DNA of 64,000 nucleotides from Bacteroidota bacterium. Its GTDB lineage: Bacteria; Bacteroidota; Bacteroidia; Flavobacteriales; Flavobacteriaceae. How positions within the stretch are numbered: the first letter of the stretch is position 1; each line of letters begins with the position of its first letter. A program made the translations under genes and the position numbers. This document shows positions 24,522-33,150 of the stretch, piece after piece. Location: assembly GCA_023434025.1 (NCBI GenBank), contig JAEYTL010000021.1, positions 1-64,000 on the forward strand, written 5' to 3'. The notes below the pieces were generated by a model that worked only from the letters and a program-made list of their open reading frames with translations, made no database searches and was not told the DNA's origin.

Positions 24522-25129
24522 TACGGGTAGTTATTGCAGAAGATCACCAGGCCCTGATTGACGGTATCAAACTCATGATTGAATATGAGTCGGATATAGA
24601 AGTCGTAGGAGAAGCAAACGACGGTGAAGAATTAATTGATATAGTCCGTCGGAAACGGCCGGATATTGTACTTACAGACATCCGAATGCCTAAATGCGAC
24701 GGGATTTGTGCTACCAAAACAATTGTGGAGAAATTCCCGGAAACCAAAGTAATCGGTTTCAGCATGTTTGAACAAGCCGAAGCAATTAACCAGATGCAGC
24801 AAGCCGGAGCCAAAGGCTATATTCTTAAAAACTCATCACTGAAAAAGGTGTTAGACGCCATCCGGACGGTTGCCAAAGGGAATGTATTTTTTGATGACGC
24901 CATTACCACCCATGATTCCCTCACCAAAGAAGAAATTATTTTGAGTAAACGTGAAAAAGAAATTTTACAGCTCATCGGTGAAGGGAAAACTTCTCAGGAA
25001 ATTGCAGATATACTGTATATTGGCAAAACAACGGTTGATACACACCGGAAAAATATTATCAAAAAAATCAATATCCATGGAAAAACCGATCTAATCCGGT
25101 TTGCGGTAGAGCGAAAATATGATTTTTAA
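24518..25129 (+). CDS. NarL/FixJ family response regulator
   Basis: 203 residues. Receiver domain with acidic pocket (AEDH at residues 7-10), phospho-acceptor D54 (LTDIRMP) and the switch Lys in GYILKNSS. The C-terminal LuxR-type helix-turn-helix (about 138-200) has SKREKEILQLIGEGKTSQEI. It is the DNA-binding output of the preceding kinase, overlapping its stop by four bases. A terminator follows at 25141-25165. Confidence 0.95.
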   Translation: MIRVVIAEDHQALIDGIKLMIEYESDIEVVGEANDGEELIDIVRRKRPDIVLTDIRMPKCDGICATKTIVEKFPETKVIGFSMFEQAEAINQMQQAGAKGYILKNSSLKKVLDAIRTVAKGNVFFDDAITTHDSLTKEEIILSKREKEILQLIGEGKTSQEIADILYIGKTTVDTHRKNIIKKINIHGKTDLIRFAVERKYDF

Positions 25130-25140
25130 CTGTAAACAAA

Positions 25141-25168
25141 GAAAGTCCCGTTATCAGGGACTTTCTTC
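25141..25168 (+). terminator. terminator of the two-component operon
   Basis: GAAAGTCCC (25141-25149) pairs with GGGACTTTC (25157-25165), loop seven bases, followed by TTCTT. Confidence 0.75.
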
Positions 25169-25299
25169 TTGATTTCCAAAAACCACTGCACGGTTGTAGT
25201 TGTCTCAACCCATGTACATCTGCAAAGTTATATCTCCTTTTTCTTTTAAAAATCCCTACAAGTAGGTATTTTTCACAAGCTTTTCCGGCTTACAGAAAT

Positions 25300-26142
25300 T
25301 TAACTGAACACCGCTTCCTTTTCACCATCAAAACTGGCGTAAACCATGGTTGGGTGAGAATCCCGGTGATAAATATTTCCGCTCTTGTCTATGGCAATGG
25401 CTCCGGCAAAACCGTCAAACGGTTTTAGTTCGTTGAATGTTTTTTCAAAAGCAGCTTCTAAAGAGAATCCGTCGGTTACCCGGGTTACTATTTTGGCTGC
25501 CACTGCACCGCTCACAATGTCTTCTCCTACTCCGGTTAAACTCACACCACAAAATGCATTAGCATAATTTCCGGCAACTGTAGCAGAATCAGAAATACGA
25601 CCCGGAATTTCAAATCCCTTTCCGCCGGTTGAAGTAGCTACGGCGATTTTCCCCTCTTTATCCAGTACCACACAACCTACAGTTCCTGAACCGGTTGCTT
25701 TTAATTTAACTTCATATTCCTGACGACGTTGCGGGATTTCGGTTGAAATTTCTTTAAAACCATGCTCTCTCGCAAAATTTGTAGCACCACTTCCACCTAA
25801 AATACGATCATCAACATTCATCAGGATCTCAGCCACCTGAATCGGGTTTTTTACATTTTCAATATTGATAACACCGCTCATTTTCATCGATACACCATCC
25901 ATCAAAGCAGCACTCATTCTGATTTTTCCGTCACTTTGAATTTGCGAACCTGTTCCGGCATTAAACAATTCATCATCTTCCAGCAGAGAAACGGCATAAA
26001 CAACAGTCTCCAGAGCAGTATGCGTTTTGAGGTATCCGTAAGCCTCCTTAACAATGCGTAAAAGTGCTTCCTGTTTGGCTATTTTTGTTTCTAAATTAGT
26101 GGTAGATTCTGAAAAGAAACCGCCGTGTATGATTATCTTCAT
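25300..26142 (-). CDS. isoaspartyl peptidase / plant-type L-asparaginase
   Basis: 280 residues, Ntn-hydrolase. The nucleophile is T154 in GSGTVGCVVLD, where the precursor cleaves itself into two chains; the motif GNYANAFCGVSLTGVGED matches the substrate-binding loop. The N-terminus (IIIHGG) is family-typical. It splits beta-aspartyl dipeptides. Placed 82 bases downstream of cyanophycinase on the same strand, it likely takes the beta-Asp-Arg dipeptides released from cyanophycin to aspartate and arginine. Confidence 0.9.
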   Translation of the reverse strand: MKIIIHGGFFSESTTNLETKIAKQEALLRIVKEAYGYLKTHTALETVVYAVSLLEDDELFNAGTGSQIQSDGKIRMSAALMDGVSMKMSGVINIENVKNPIQVAEILMNVDDRILGGSGATNFAREHGFKEISTEIPQRRQEYEVKLKATGSGTVGCVVLDKEGKIAVATSTGGKGFEIPGRISDSATVAGNYANAFCGVSLTGVGEDIVSGAVAAKIVTRVTDGFSLEAAFEKTFNELKPFDGFAGAIAIDKSGNIYHRDSHPTMVYASFDGEKEAVFS

Positions 26143-26224
26143 GTTTAAAACAGTATTTTAGGAAAATGTTACCAATAATGTGAAAAATAAATACCTATAA
26201 CTTTCACCCATTGTCTATTTCCAA

Positions 26225-27097
26225 CTAAATGTATTGCGAAGAATGAATCTTCATTTTATACGTATCCAGGTCAAACGTATCGCCCATGCTCATCACGTGT
26301 GTGACCAGATGATTAATGGATACGGGCTGTCCTAACTCAACCTGTGTTAAGTTGGTATCTTTTATTTCACGACCGTCAACCAGAATAACCAGACCGGAGC
26401 CTATCGCTTCCATTTTTCTGTCACTGGTGATCAACAGCCCGGTGTCTTCGCCTAGTCCGATTCCCAGTATTTTAGGATTACCAACCACTGCCTGAAACAA
26501 CCTTCCTATCCGGCCACGCTGTACAAAATGGGTATCAATCACAACATCATCAATCAACCCCAAACCGGACGTGATTTTTACTTCGCCTTTCAACAAAGCC
26601 TCGCTGCTGCTGCCCTGGTATATCATATTATTGGAGGCCGCCGCCGCACCGGCTGAAGTTCCGGCATAAATAAAATGATCATTTTTATACTTCTCCAGCA
26701 ACACATCATGAAATAGGGTACCGCCTAAAATAGAAGACAGCCGTAACTGGTCGCCTCCCGTAAACATAACCACATCAGCTGCTTTTAACCGGTTAAGAAC
26801 GTCTTCTTCAGAAGCCTGCTCTCTTCGTTCAATATGCAAAACATCAACATTTGAAGCATTAAGGTACTGAAACGCCTTTACATACTCCGGCCCTACTTCT
26901 CTCGGTATCTTTGAAGCTGTTGTAATCACTTCGATCCTTGAGTTCTCTTTATATTTAGATTCGTCGATAATGCGTTTTAAAATTCCGGTCTCAAAAAAAT
27001 TCATATTCTTTGAAACATCCTGATCAAAACTCGCCTCTGTAAAGCTGCCCTTGTCAACAGCTCCACCAATAATAATTAATTTTCCTCTGCTATTCAT
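26225..27097 (-). CDS. cphB: cyanophycinase
   Basis: 290 residues, peptidase family S51. The nucleophile is S148 in AGTSAGAAAAS, with FTGGDQLRL (113-121) forming the substrate and oxyanion area and a His/Glu-rich remainder (VIDTHFVQRGRIGRL). It is an exo-acting serine hydrolase that releases beta-Asp-Arg dipeptides from cyanophycin. There is no signal peptide, so it is the intracellular type. The gene is divergent from cphA with 254 bases between the starts. Confidence 0.92.
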   Translation of the reverse strand: MNSRGKLIIIGGAVDKGSFTEASFDQDVSKNMNFFETGILKRIIDESKYKENSRIEVITTASKIPREVGPEYVKAFQYLNASNVDVLHIERREQASEEDVLNRLKAADVVMFTGGDQLRLSSILGGTLFHDVLLEKYKNDHFIYAGTSAGAAAASNNMIYQGSSSEALLKGEVKITSGLGLIDDVVIDTHFVQRGRIGRLFQAVVGNPKILGIGLGEDTGLLITSDRKMEAIGSGLVILVDGREIKDTNLTQVELGQPVSINHLVTHVMSMGDTFDLDTYKMKIHSSQYI

Positions 27098-27245
27098 GCC
27101 ACAAAAATAGCAAAAACTTAAAACTAACAGGTGATTTTTGAATAATTTGAAAAAATGAACTGATGATTGAACTATAAAAAAACAAGGTCTCCATTGCTCT
27201 GAAAATCAACCTTAAAATTCACTTTTTACTATAATTGAAATAAAA

Positions 27246-27276
27246 TTTGACAAAACACACAAAAAAACTATTTTAG
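27246..27276 (+). promoter_or_regulatory. likely promoter of cphA
   Basis: TTTG at 27246-27249 and TATTTTAG at 27269-27276 are separated by 19 bases, close to the Bacteroidota consensus. The leader to the ATG at 27352 is about 70 bases. The 254-base divergent region should also hold the cphB promoter; no clear operator palindrome was seen. Confidence 0.45.
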
Positions 27277-27351
27277 CAAAACAATTATTTCTTATTTTTA
27301 ACAAAATCATTACACAAAAAACAAACTAACCTTTCTTTTCAATTTAAGTTT

Positions 27352-29976
27352 ATGAAAATATTAAAAGTACAAGCACTGCGGGGACCCAACATTTGGAGTG
27401 TTCAACGAAAAAAATTAATCCAGATGCGGTTGGACCTGGAAGATATGGAACAGTTTCCTACCAATAAAATAGACGGTTTCCGGGAACGCATTGAAGCCAT
27501 GTTTCCGACCATGATCGAACACCGCTGTTCCGAAGGGGTTCGTGGTGGTTTTTTTATGCGGATAGAACGCGGTACCTGGATGGGACACGTGATTGAGCAC
27601 ATTGCCCTGGAAATTCAAACTCTTGCCGGCATGGAAACCGGATTCGGAAGAACACGCGAAACAAAAACTCCCGGTGTTTACAATGTTGTTTTCAGTTATA
27701 CCGAAGAAAATGTGGGTATGTTTGCTGCCGAAAGCTCCGTCCGGATTGCTGAAGCCCTGATTGCCGGTACCGATTATGACCTGGAAGCCGATATCCAGAA
27801 GATGCGTGAAATCAGGGAAAGAGTCCGCCTGGGACCTTCTACCGGAAGTATCGTGGAGGAGGCTGTTGCCCGAGATATCCCCTGGATACGGTTAGGCACA
27901 AACTCGTTAGTACAATTGGGCTACGGGGTACATCAAATGCGTTTTCAGGCTACCATTACCTGTAAAACCAGCAACATTGCCGTTGATATTGCCTGTAACA
28001 AAGAGGAAACCAAACGTATGCTGGACATGGCATCTATTCCCGTTGCCAGTGGTTCTATCTGCGTGGATGAAGAAGATTTGGAACTCACTATCAAAAAAAT
28101 AGGCTATCCCATCGTTATTAAACCGCTGGATGGCAATCACGGAAAAGGAGCATCAATTAATGTAGTAACCTGGGAAGACGCCGTAAAAGGGTTAGCTCAT
28201 GCTCAAAAGTACAGCCGCCGGGTTATTGTAGAAAAATTTATTACAGGCTTTGATTTCAGGGTTTTAGTTATAGACAATAAATTAGTAGCTGCTGCCAAAA
28301 GAGTGCCTGCTCATATTATCGGTGACGGAAAGCATACAATCCAGGAATTAATTGACATAACCAATCAGGATCCCCGGAGAGGTTATGGCCATGAGAATGT
28401 ATTAACCGAAATTACAGTTGACAGAGATACGACCGATTTGTTGGACAAATTGGGCTATTCGTTAGAAACAGTTCCTAATAACGGTGAAACGGTCTATTTA
28501 AAATCAACAGCGAATTTAAGTACCGGGGGCACATCAGTGGATGTAACCGATATGATGCACCCTGAAAATATCTTTTTAGCCGAACGAATTTCAAGGGTGA
28601 TTGGCCTGGATGTCTGTGGAATTGATATTATGGCGGAAAATTTAACCCAGCCTTTAAAAGAGAACGGAGGGGTTATTTTAGAAGTAAACGCCGCACCCGG
28701 TTTCCGGATGCATTTAGCTCCTTCCGAAGGATTGCCCAGAAACGTAGCCGCTCCGGTCATCGATATGCTTTATCCGCCCGGAAAACCCAGCCGGATCCCT
28801 ATTATAGCCGTAACCGGAACAAACGGAAAAACCACCACTACCCGACTGTTAGCCCATATTGTAAAAAACAACGGCTTTAAAGTAGGATTTACTACGTCTG
28901 ACGGAATCTATATTCAAAACCACATGTTGGAAAAAGGCGACACTACCGGTCCCGTCAGTGCTGAATATATTTTAAAAGATCCAACCGTAGAATTTGCCGT
29001 TCTGGAAACAGCCCGGGGCGGAATTTTAAGAGCCGGTTTAGGCTTCAGCCGATGTGATATTGCCATCATCACCAACATCAGAGAAGATCATTTGGGCCTG
29101 AGCGATATTGATACCCTGGACGATCTGGCCCGTGTTAAAAGTGTGGTTGTACGCAGTGTAAAAAAAGACGGATGGGCTATTCTGAATGCCGAAGATGAAC
29201 ATTGCCTCAAAATTGCCGGTGACCTGAGCTGTAACATTGCTTACTTTGCCATGGACGAAGATAATCCTGTTGTAAAAAAACTAAGTAAAGAGGGTAAAAT
29301 TGTTGCGGTCTATGAAAATGGCTTTATCACTATAAAAAAAGGAGACTGGAAAATCCGTATTGAAAAGGCTTTGCATATTCCACTGACCTTGGGCGGCAAA
29401 GCAAAATTTATGATTCAAAATGTTTTGGCAGCATCGTTAGCCAGTTATCTGTATGGTTTTAAAACCGATGATATCAGCCTTTCATTGCAGACCTTTATTC
29501 CGAGTGTAGCCCAGACACCGGGCCGAATGAATATTTTTGAGTTTAAACGGTTCAAAGTCATGATTGATTTTGCCCATAATCCGGCCGGGTATTCTGCTAT
29601 TGAAGACTTGTTGAGCAATATAGAGGCAACCCGAAAAATCGGAATTATTGCCGGTGTGGGCGACCGCAGAGATGAAGATATTCGCGATTGTGCTGAAATT
29701 GCCGGAAGAATGTTTGACCACATTATCATCCGTCAGGAAAAACATTTGCGGGGCCGGACTGAACAGGAAATTATTGATCTGATTTTGGAAGGAATTCAGA
29801 AAGCAAATCGCCCGGTAACGTATGAAATCATTCCTAAAGAAATTGAAGCGATTAAGCACGCCATTAATATTGCTGACGACGGAACGTTTATCACCGCCCT
29901 GAGCGATGTGGTTACGAATGCCATCGGAATAGTTCAGGAATACCTGGACAAGGAAAATGAGGAAAGTTTGAGTTAA
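27352..29976 (+). CDS. cphA: cyanophycin synthetase
   Basis: 874 residues, the usual length. An N-terminal domain precedes an ATP-grasp domain (about 215-470; GYPIVIKPLDGNHGKGA at 251-267). A Mur-ligase-like domain follows, with P-loop GTNGKTTTT (489-497) and downstream DFAHNPAGY and GVGDRRDEDI. The first ATP site adds Asp to the backbone, the second adds Arg to the side chain, building multi-L-arginyl-poly-L-aspartate as a nitrogen store. Both active domains look intact. Confidence 0.95.
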   Translation: MKILKVQALRGPNIWSVQRKKLIQMRLDLEDMEQFPTNKIDGFRERIEAMFPTMIEHRCSEGVRGGFFMRIERGTWMGHVIEHIALEIQTLAGMETGFGRTRETKTPGVYNVVFSYTEENVGMFAAESSVRIAEALIAGTDYDLEADIQKMREIRERVRLGPSTGSIVEEAVARDIPWIRLGTNSLVQLGYGVHQMRFQATITCKTSNIAVDIACNKEETKRMLDMASIPVASGSICVDEEDLELTIKKIGYPIVIKPLDGNHGKGASINVVTWEDAVKGLAHAQKYSRRVIVEKFITGFDFRVLVIDNKLVAAAKRVPAHIIGDGKHTIQELIDITNQDPRRGYGHENVLTEITVDRDTTDLLDKLGYSLETVPNNGETVYLKSTANLSTGGTSVDVTDMMHPENIFLAERISRVIGLDVCGIDIMAENLTQPLKENGGVILEVNAAPGFRMHLAPSEGLPRNVAAPVIDMLYPPGKPSRIPIIAVTGTNGKTTTTRLLAHIVKNNGFKVGFTTSDGIYIQNHMLEKGDTTGPVSAEYILKDPTVEFAVLETARGGILRAGLGFSRCDIAIITNIREDHLGLSDIDTLDDLARVKSVVVRSVKKDGWAILNAEDEHCLKIAGDLSCNIAYFAMDEDNPVVKKLSKEGKIVAVYENGFITIKKGDWKIRIEKALHIPLTLGGKAKFMIQNVLAASLASYLYGFKTDDISLSLQTFIPSVAQTPGRMNIFEFKRFKVMIDFAHNPAGYSAIEDLLSNIEATRKIGIIAGVGDRRDEDIRDCAEIAGRMFDHIIIRQEKHLRGRTEQEIIDLILEGIQKANRPVTYEIIPKEIEAIKHAINIADDGTFITALSDVVTNAIGIVQEYLDKENEESLS

Positions 29977-30005
29977 TTTAATGAAATGATTTAAACGTTA
30001 ACCGC

Positions 30006-30046
30006 AAAAATCCAAAATTAATTGAAACGTTAATTTTGGATTTTTT
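30006..30046. terminator. bidirectional terminator between cphA and the 30059 gene
   Basis: AAAATCCAAAATTAA and TTAATTTTGGATTTT form a 15-base stem between the convergent genes, with an A-run before and a T-run after it. Confidence 0.8.
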
Positions 30047-30058
30047 AGGTTGAAATTC

Positions 30059-31327
30059 TTAGGTTTTCTGTTTCTTTTTCTTTGCGGCCGGAAACAAAAC
30101 ATTATTTAAAATTAACCGATAACCGGGCGAATTGGGGTGTAAATCCAAAACAGTCGGAGCATCGCCTACCAAATGCTGGTAATCTTCCGGATCATGTCCG
30201 CCAAAAAAGGTAAACATTCCTTTTCCTTTGGTTCCGTGTATATACCTTGCTTCACCATTGTACCGGTTCTCACCCATAACCAACACATGCGATTTGACCA
30301 GTTCACTGTCAAAAGCCGTTGTTTGCCCCATAAATCCTTTGACCAGCTGGGTATGGTTCTGGCATAGCATGGTGGGAATCGGATCCCATTTGGCAGAATA
30401 TTCCATCAGAGTAAAATAGTCTTTTTCCATCGGCATTTTCCGTTTGGTAGTCATATCGATATCTGAAAATTCATAAACGGTCGGACTCCTTTCCAGGATA
30501 AAATCCCGGAAGGCAAATGTTTTGGAGTAATCAATTTTTGACTGGTAATTCGGTTCACTTTCATCACCGTCAAACATGGGTTCACAGATGTCAACGCCGT
30601 CGGCAGAAAGGGCAATATCAAAACTGTCTGTTGCCGAACACATAGCAAACATAAACCCGCCGCCAATCACAAAATCCCGTATTTTTTTGGCTACCGCCAA
30701 TTTAGCCTCAGACACTTTTGAATATCCTAATTTAGCCGCCAATGCTTCTGCTTCTTTCTTTTGCTCAATATACCAGGGAGCATTCCGGTAAGCCCCGAAG
30801 AACTTTCCGTATTGACCGGAAAAATCTTCGTGATGCAGGTGCAGCCAATCATACAAAAGTAACTGATCGGACAAAACTTCTTCATCATATACTGCTTTAA
30901 ACGGAATTTCGGCATACGTTAAAACTAACGTCACGGCATCATCCCACGGTTGCTTTCCTTTAGGAGTATAAACTGCTATTTTGGGAGCTTTTTCCAACAC
31001 TACCGATTCCATATTCTGGGATGGACTACTGATTTCTTCCAAAATCTGATTGGCCTGACTATCGGATAAAAGTTCAAAAGAAACGCCACGTATTTGACAT
31101 TCTTTCCGAATTTCCGGAGCATCGGGCAATAAAAACGATCCACCACGGTAATTGAGTAACCAGCTGGCTTTGTAATCATTTTCTAAAGCCCAATAGGTAA
31201 TTCCGTAAGCTTTTAAATGATTCTGCTGCGTGCTTTCATCCATCGGCAAAAGAATGAAGTTTGCTTTTACCGAAAGAGAAAATAAAACCAGTAATAAATA
31301 AAAAATCGTCTTTTTCAAAATCTGCAA
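30059..31327 (-). CDS. secreted protein often labelled asparagine synthetase B; function uncertain
   Basis: 422 residues. A signal peptide (MQILKKTIFYLLLVLFSLSVKA) shows export. The mature part has FILLPMDESTQQNHLKAYGI and VVLEKAPKIAVYTPKGKQPWDDAV, then a segment like a class I glutamine-amidotransferase core: GGGFMFAMCSATDSFDIALSA. That stretch has a Cys in a nucleophile-elbow-like setting, and GHDPEDYQHLVGDAPTVLDL follows. I recall close relatives being named asparagine synthetase B, but there is no N-terminal Cys2 nor the PP-loop SGGxDS needed for that enzyme, so the name is probably wrong. It may be a secreted or periplasmic hydrolase. It is convergent with cphA. Confidence 0.8.
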   Translation of the reverse strand: MQILKKTIFYLLLVLFSLSVKANFILLPMDESTQQNHLKAYGITYWALENDYKASWLLNYRGGSFLLPDAPEIRKECQIRGVSFELLSDSQANQILEEISSPSQNMESVVLEKAPKIAVYTPKGKQPWDDAVTLVLTYAEIPFKAVYDEEVLSDQLLLYDWLHLHHEDFSGQYGKFFGAYRNAPWYIEQKKEAEALAAKLGYSKVSEAKLAVAKKIRDFVIGGGFMFAMCSATDSFDIALSADGVDICEPMFDGDESEPNYQSKIDYSKTFAFRDFILERSPTVYEFSDIDMTTKRKMPMEKDYFTLMEYSAKWDPIPTMLCQNHTQLVKGFMGQTTAFDSELVKSHVLVMGENRYNGEARYIHGTKGKGMFTFFGGHDPEDYQHLVGDAPTVLDLHPNSPGYRLILNNVLFPAAKKKKQKT

Positions 31328-31405
31328 TTTTTTTAAATTGGCAAAAAAGGTTTGTCAGCCAAAGATAAACGATTTTGTGTGAAGAAAATGATAAAAAAAC
31401 TGTTA

Positions 31406-31457
31406 ACCCTATAAGTCATATCAGGTTTAAAGAAATAACTACTATGACTTATAGGGT
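31406..31457. repeat. 15-base perfect inverted repeat downstream of dnaB
   Basis: ACCCTATAAGTCATA (31406-31420) is exactly complementary to TATGACTTATAGGGT (31443-31457), with 22 bases between. It sits eight bases past the dnaB stop on the minus strand. It lacks a T-run and is AT-rich, so it is not a typical terminator. Confidence 0.7.
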
Positions 31458-31464
31458 AAAAATA

Positions 31465-33009
31465 TTAAAACGGTACGTCCGAATCGTCTTCTTCCGCATT
31501 CATATTACTTCCAAACGCTTCGTTGGGCGAAGGCAGGTTTTTAGTAATAAACGGTGTATCCTCGGCATTCATACGGGAAGGCAGATCGCTGAATCCGGAT
31601 GAAAAATCATCCAGGTTATCAAATTTACCTAAACTTCCGATGAATTTCAGACGGATATTTTCCAGACCTCCGTTACGGTGCTTGGCAATAATGAATTCGG
31701 CTTGTCCTTCTGTAGGTGATCGTTCATCATCATCCCATTCATCGATCTTGTAGTATTCCGGACGATAAATGAACGATACAATATCGGCATCCTGCTCAAT
31801 CGCACCGGATTCCCTCAAATCGGAAAGCAACGGCCGTTTACTGGAACCGCGGGTTTCTACGGCACGGGAAAGCTGAGACAATGCAATTACGGGAACATTC
31901 AACTCTTTTGCCAACGCTTTCAGGTTCCGGGAAATGGTTGAAATTTCCTGTTCGCGGTTTCCGCCACCTTTTCCGCCACCGCCGGCCGTCATCAGCTGAA
32001 GGTAATCTACAATAATCATTTTGATACCGTGCTGCGAAGACAAACGTCTGGCTTTGGCTCTTAAATCAAAAATCGACAACGAAGGCGTATCATCAATATA
32101 TAACGGAGCTTTTTCCAGGTTTTTTACTTTTACGCTCAATTGTTCCCATTCGTGTTTTTCGAGTTTGCCGGTTCTCAACTTCTCAGAAGACAAACCGGTT
32201 TCTGACGAAATCAAACGGGTAATCAACTGAACAGAAGACATCTCCAGTGAAAATACGGCAACCGGTTGGTTAAAATCGATAGCCATGTTTCTGGCCATGG
32301 AAAGTACGAACGCTGTTTTACCCATACCGGGTCTTGCAGCAATAATAATCAGGTCACTGGGCTGCCAGCCGGATGTTACTTTATCCAGTTTATCAAAACC
32401 GGTAGCCACACCACTTAAACCTTCCTTATTGGCAATTTCTTCAATTCGTTTTTTAGCCTGAATAACCAGACTTTGAGCCGTTTCCGAACTTCGTTTGATA
32501 TTACCCTGGGTAACCTCGTACAGCTTTGATTCCGCTTTGTCTAAAAGATCAAAAACGTCGGTGGTTTCATCATAGGATTCTTCGATAATTTCAGAAGATA
32601 TTTTAATCAAACTCCGCTGGATAAATTTCTGAAGGATGATTCTGGAATGAAATTCAATATGGGCAGATGACGAAATTTTCTGAGTCAGCTGAATCAGGTA
32701 AAAATCACCGCCGACCAGATCCAATTTTGCATTCTTTTTTAACTGAGCGGAAACAGTCAGCAAATCGATAGGTTGCGTATCGGTAAATAACTGAACAATG
32801 GCTTCAAAAATGTATTTGTGGGCATCTTTGTAAAAAGCATCCGGCTGAAGAATATCAATTACTTCATCAACCCCTTTTTTATCAATCATCATCGCTCCCA
32901 ACACGGCTTCTTCTAAGTCAAGAGCCTGTGGCGGTAGCTTTCCTTTTTCTAAGTTTATTATGGTAGTTTTATCTACTTTAATCGGGTTAATATTTCGTAA
33001 ATTTTCCAT
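31465..33009 (-). CDS. dnaB: replicative DNA helicase DnaB
   Basis: 514 residues. The N-terminal helical domain (LPPQALDLEEAVLGAMMID) is followed by a RecA-like ATPase: Walker A AARPGMGKTAF (225-235), Walker B MIIVDYLQLM, and SQLSRAVETR with the arginine-finger region. It forms the hexamer that unwinds the replication fork. No intein is present. The C-terminal tail after about residue 465 is acidic and low-complexity (NAEEDDSDVPF), like other flavobacterial DnaB. It is a stand-alone core gene. Confidence 0.95.
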   Translation of the reverse strand: MENLRNINPIKVDKTTIINLEKGKLPPQALDLEEAVLGAMMIDKKGVDEVIDILQPDAFYKDAHKYIFEAIVQLFTDTQPIDLLTVSAQLKKNAKLDLVGGDFYLIQLTQKISSSAHIEFHSRIILQKFIQRSLIKISSEIIEESYDETTDVFDLLDKAESKLYEVTQGNIKRSSETAQSLVIQAKKRIEEIANKEGLSGVATGFDKLDKVTSGWQPSDLIIIAARPGMGKTAFVLSMARNMAIDFNQPVAVFSLEMSSVQLITRLISSETGLSSEKLRTGKLEKHEWEQLSVKVKNLEKAPLYIDDTPSLSIFDLRAKARRLSSQHGIKMIIVDYLQLMTAGGGGKGGGNREQEISTISRNLKALAKELNVPVIALSQLSRAVETRGSSKRPLLSDLRESGAIEQDADIVSFIYRPEYYKIDEWDDDERSPTEGQAEFIIAKHRNGGLENIRLKFIGSLGKFDNLDDFSSGFSDLPSRMNAEDTPFITKNLPSPNEAFGSNMNAEEDDSDVPF

Positions 33010-33098
33010 TTGGCTAATGTAACTATAATCTAAAAAAATAGCCTTAACTACTTTTTAGTTCAACACTGTTAACAACTTATTTTTTAATGTTAATAACA

Positions 33099-33130
33099 CA
33101 AAAAAATCCGAAGTTTATGGGCTTCGGATT
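33099..33130 (-). terminator. terminator of accA
   Basis: AATCCGAAG (33105-33113) pairs with CTTCGGATT (33122-33130). On the minus strand the stem is followed by a T-run (complement of 33099-33106). It lies 20 bases after the accA stop. Confidence 0.8.
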
Positions 33131-33150
33131 CAAATCTGGTTATGTAAGAA

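Noticed and set aside
30059..31327. Calling this gene asparagine synthetase
   Set aside because: The catalytic Cys2 and PP-loop of that enzyme are missing and the protein carries a signal peptide.
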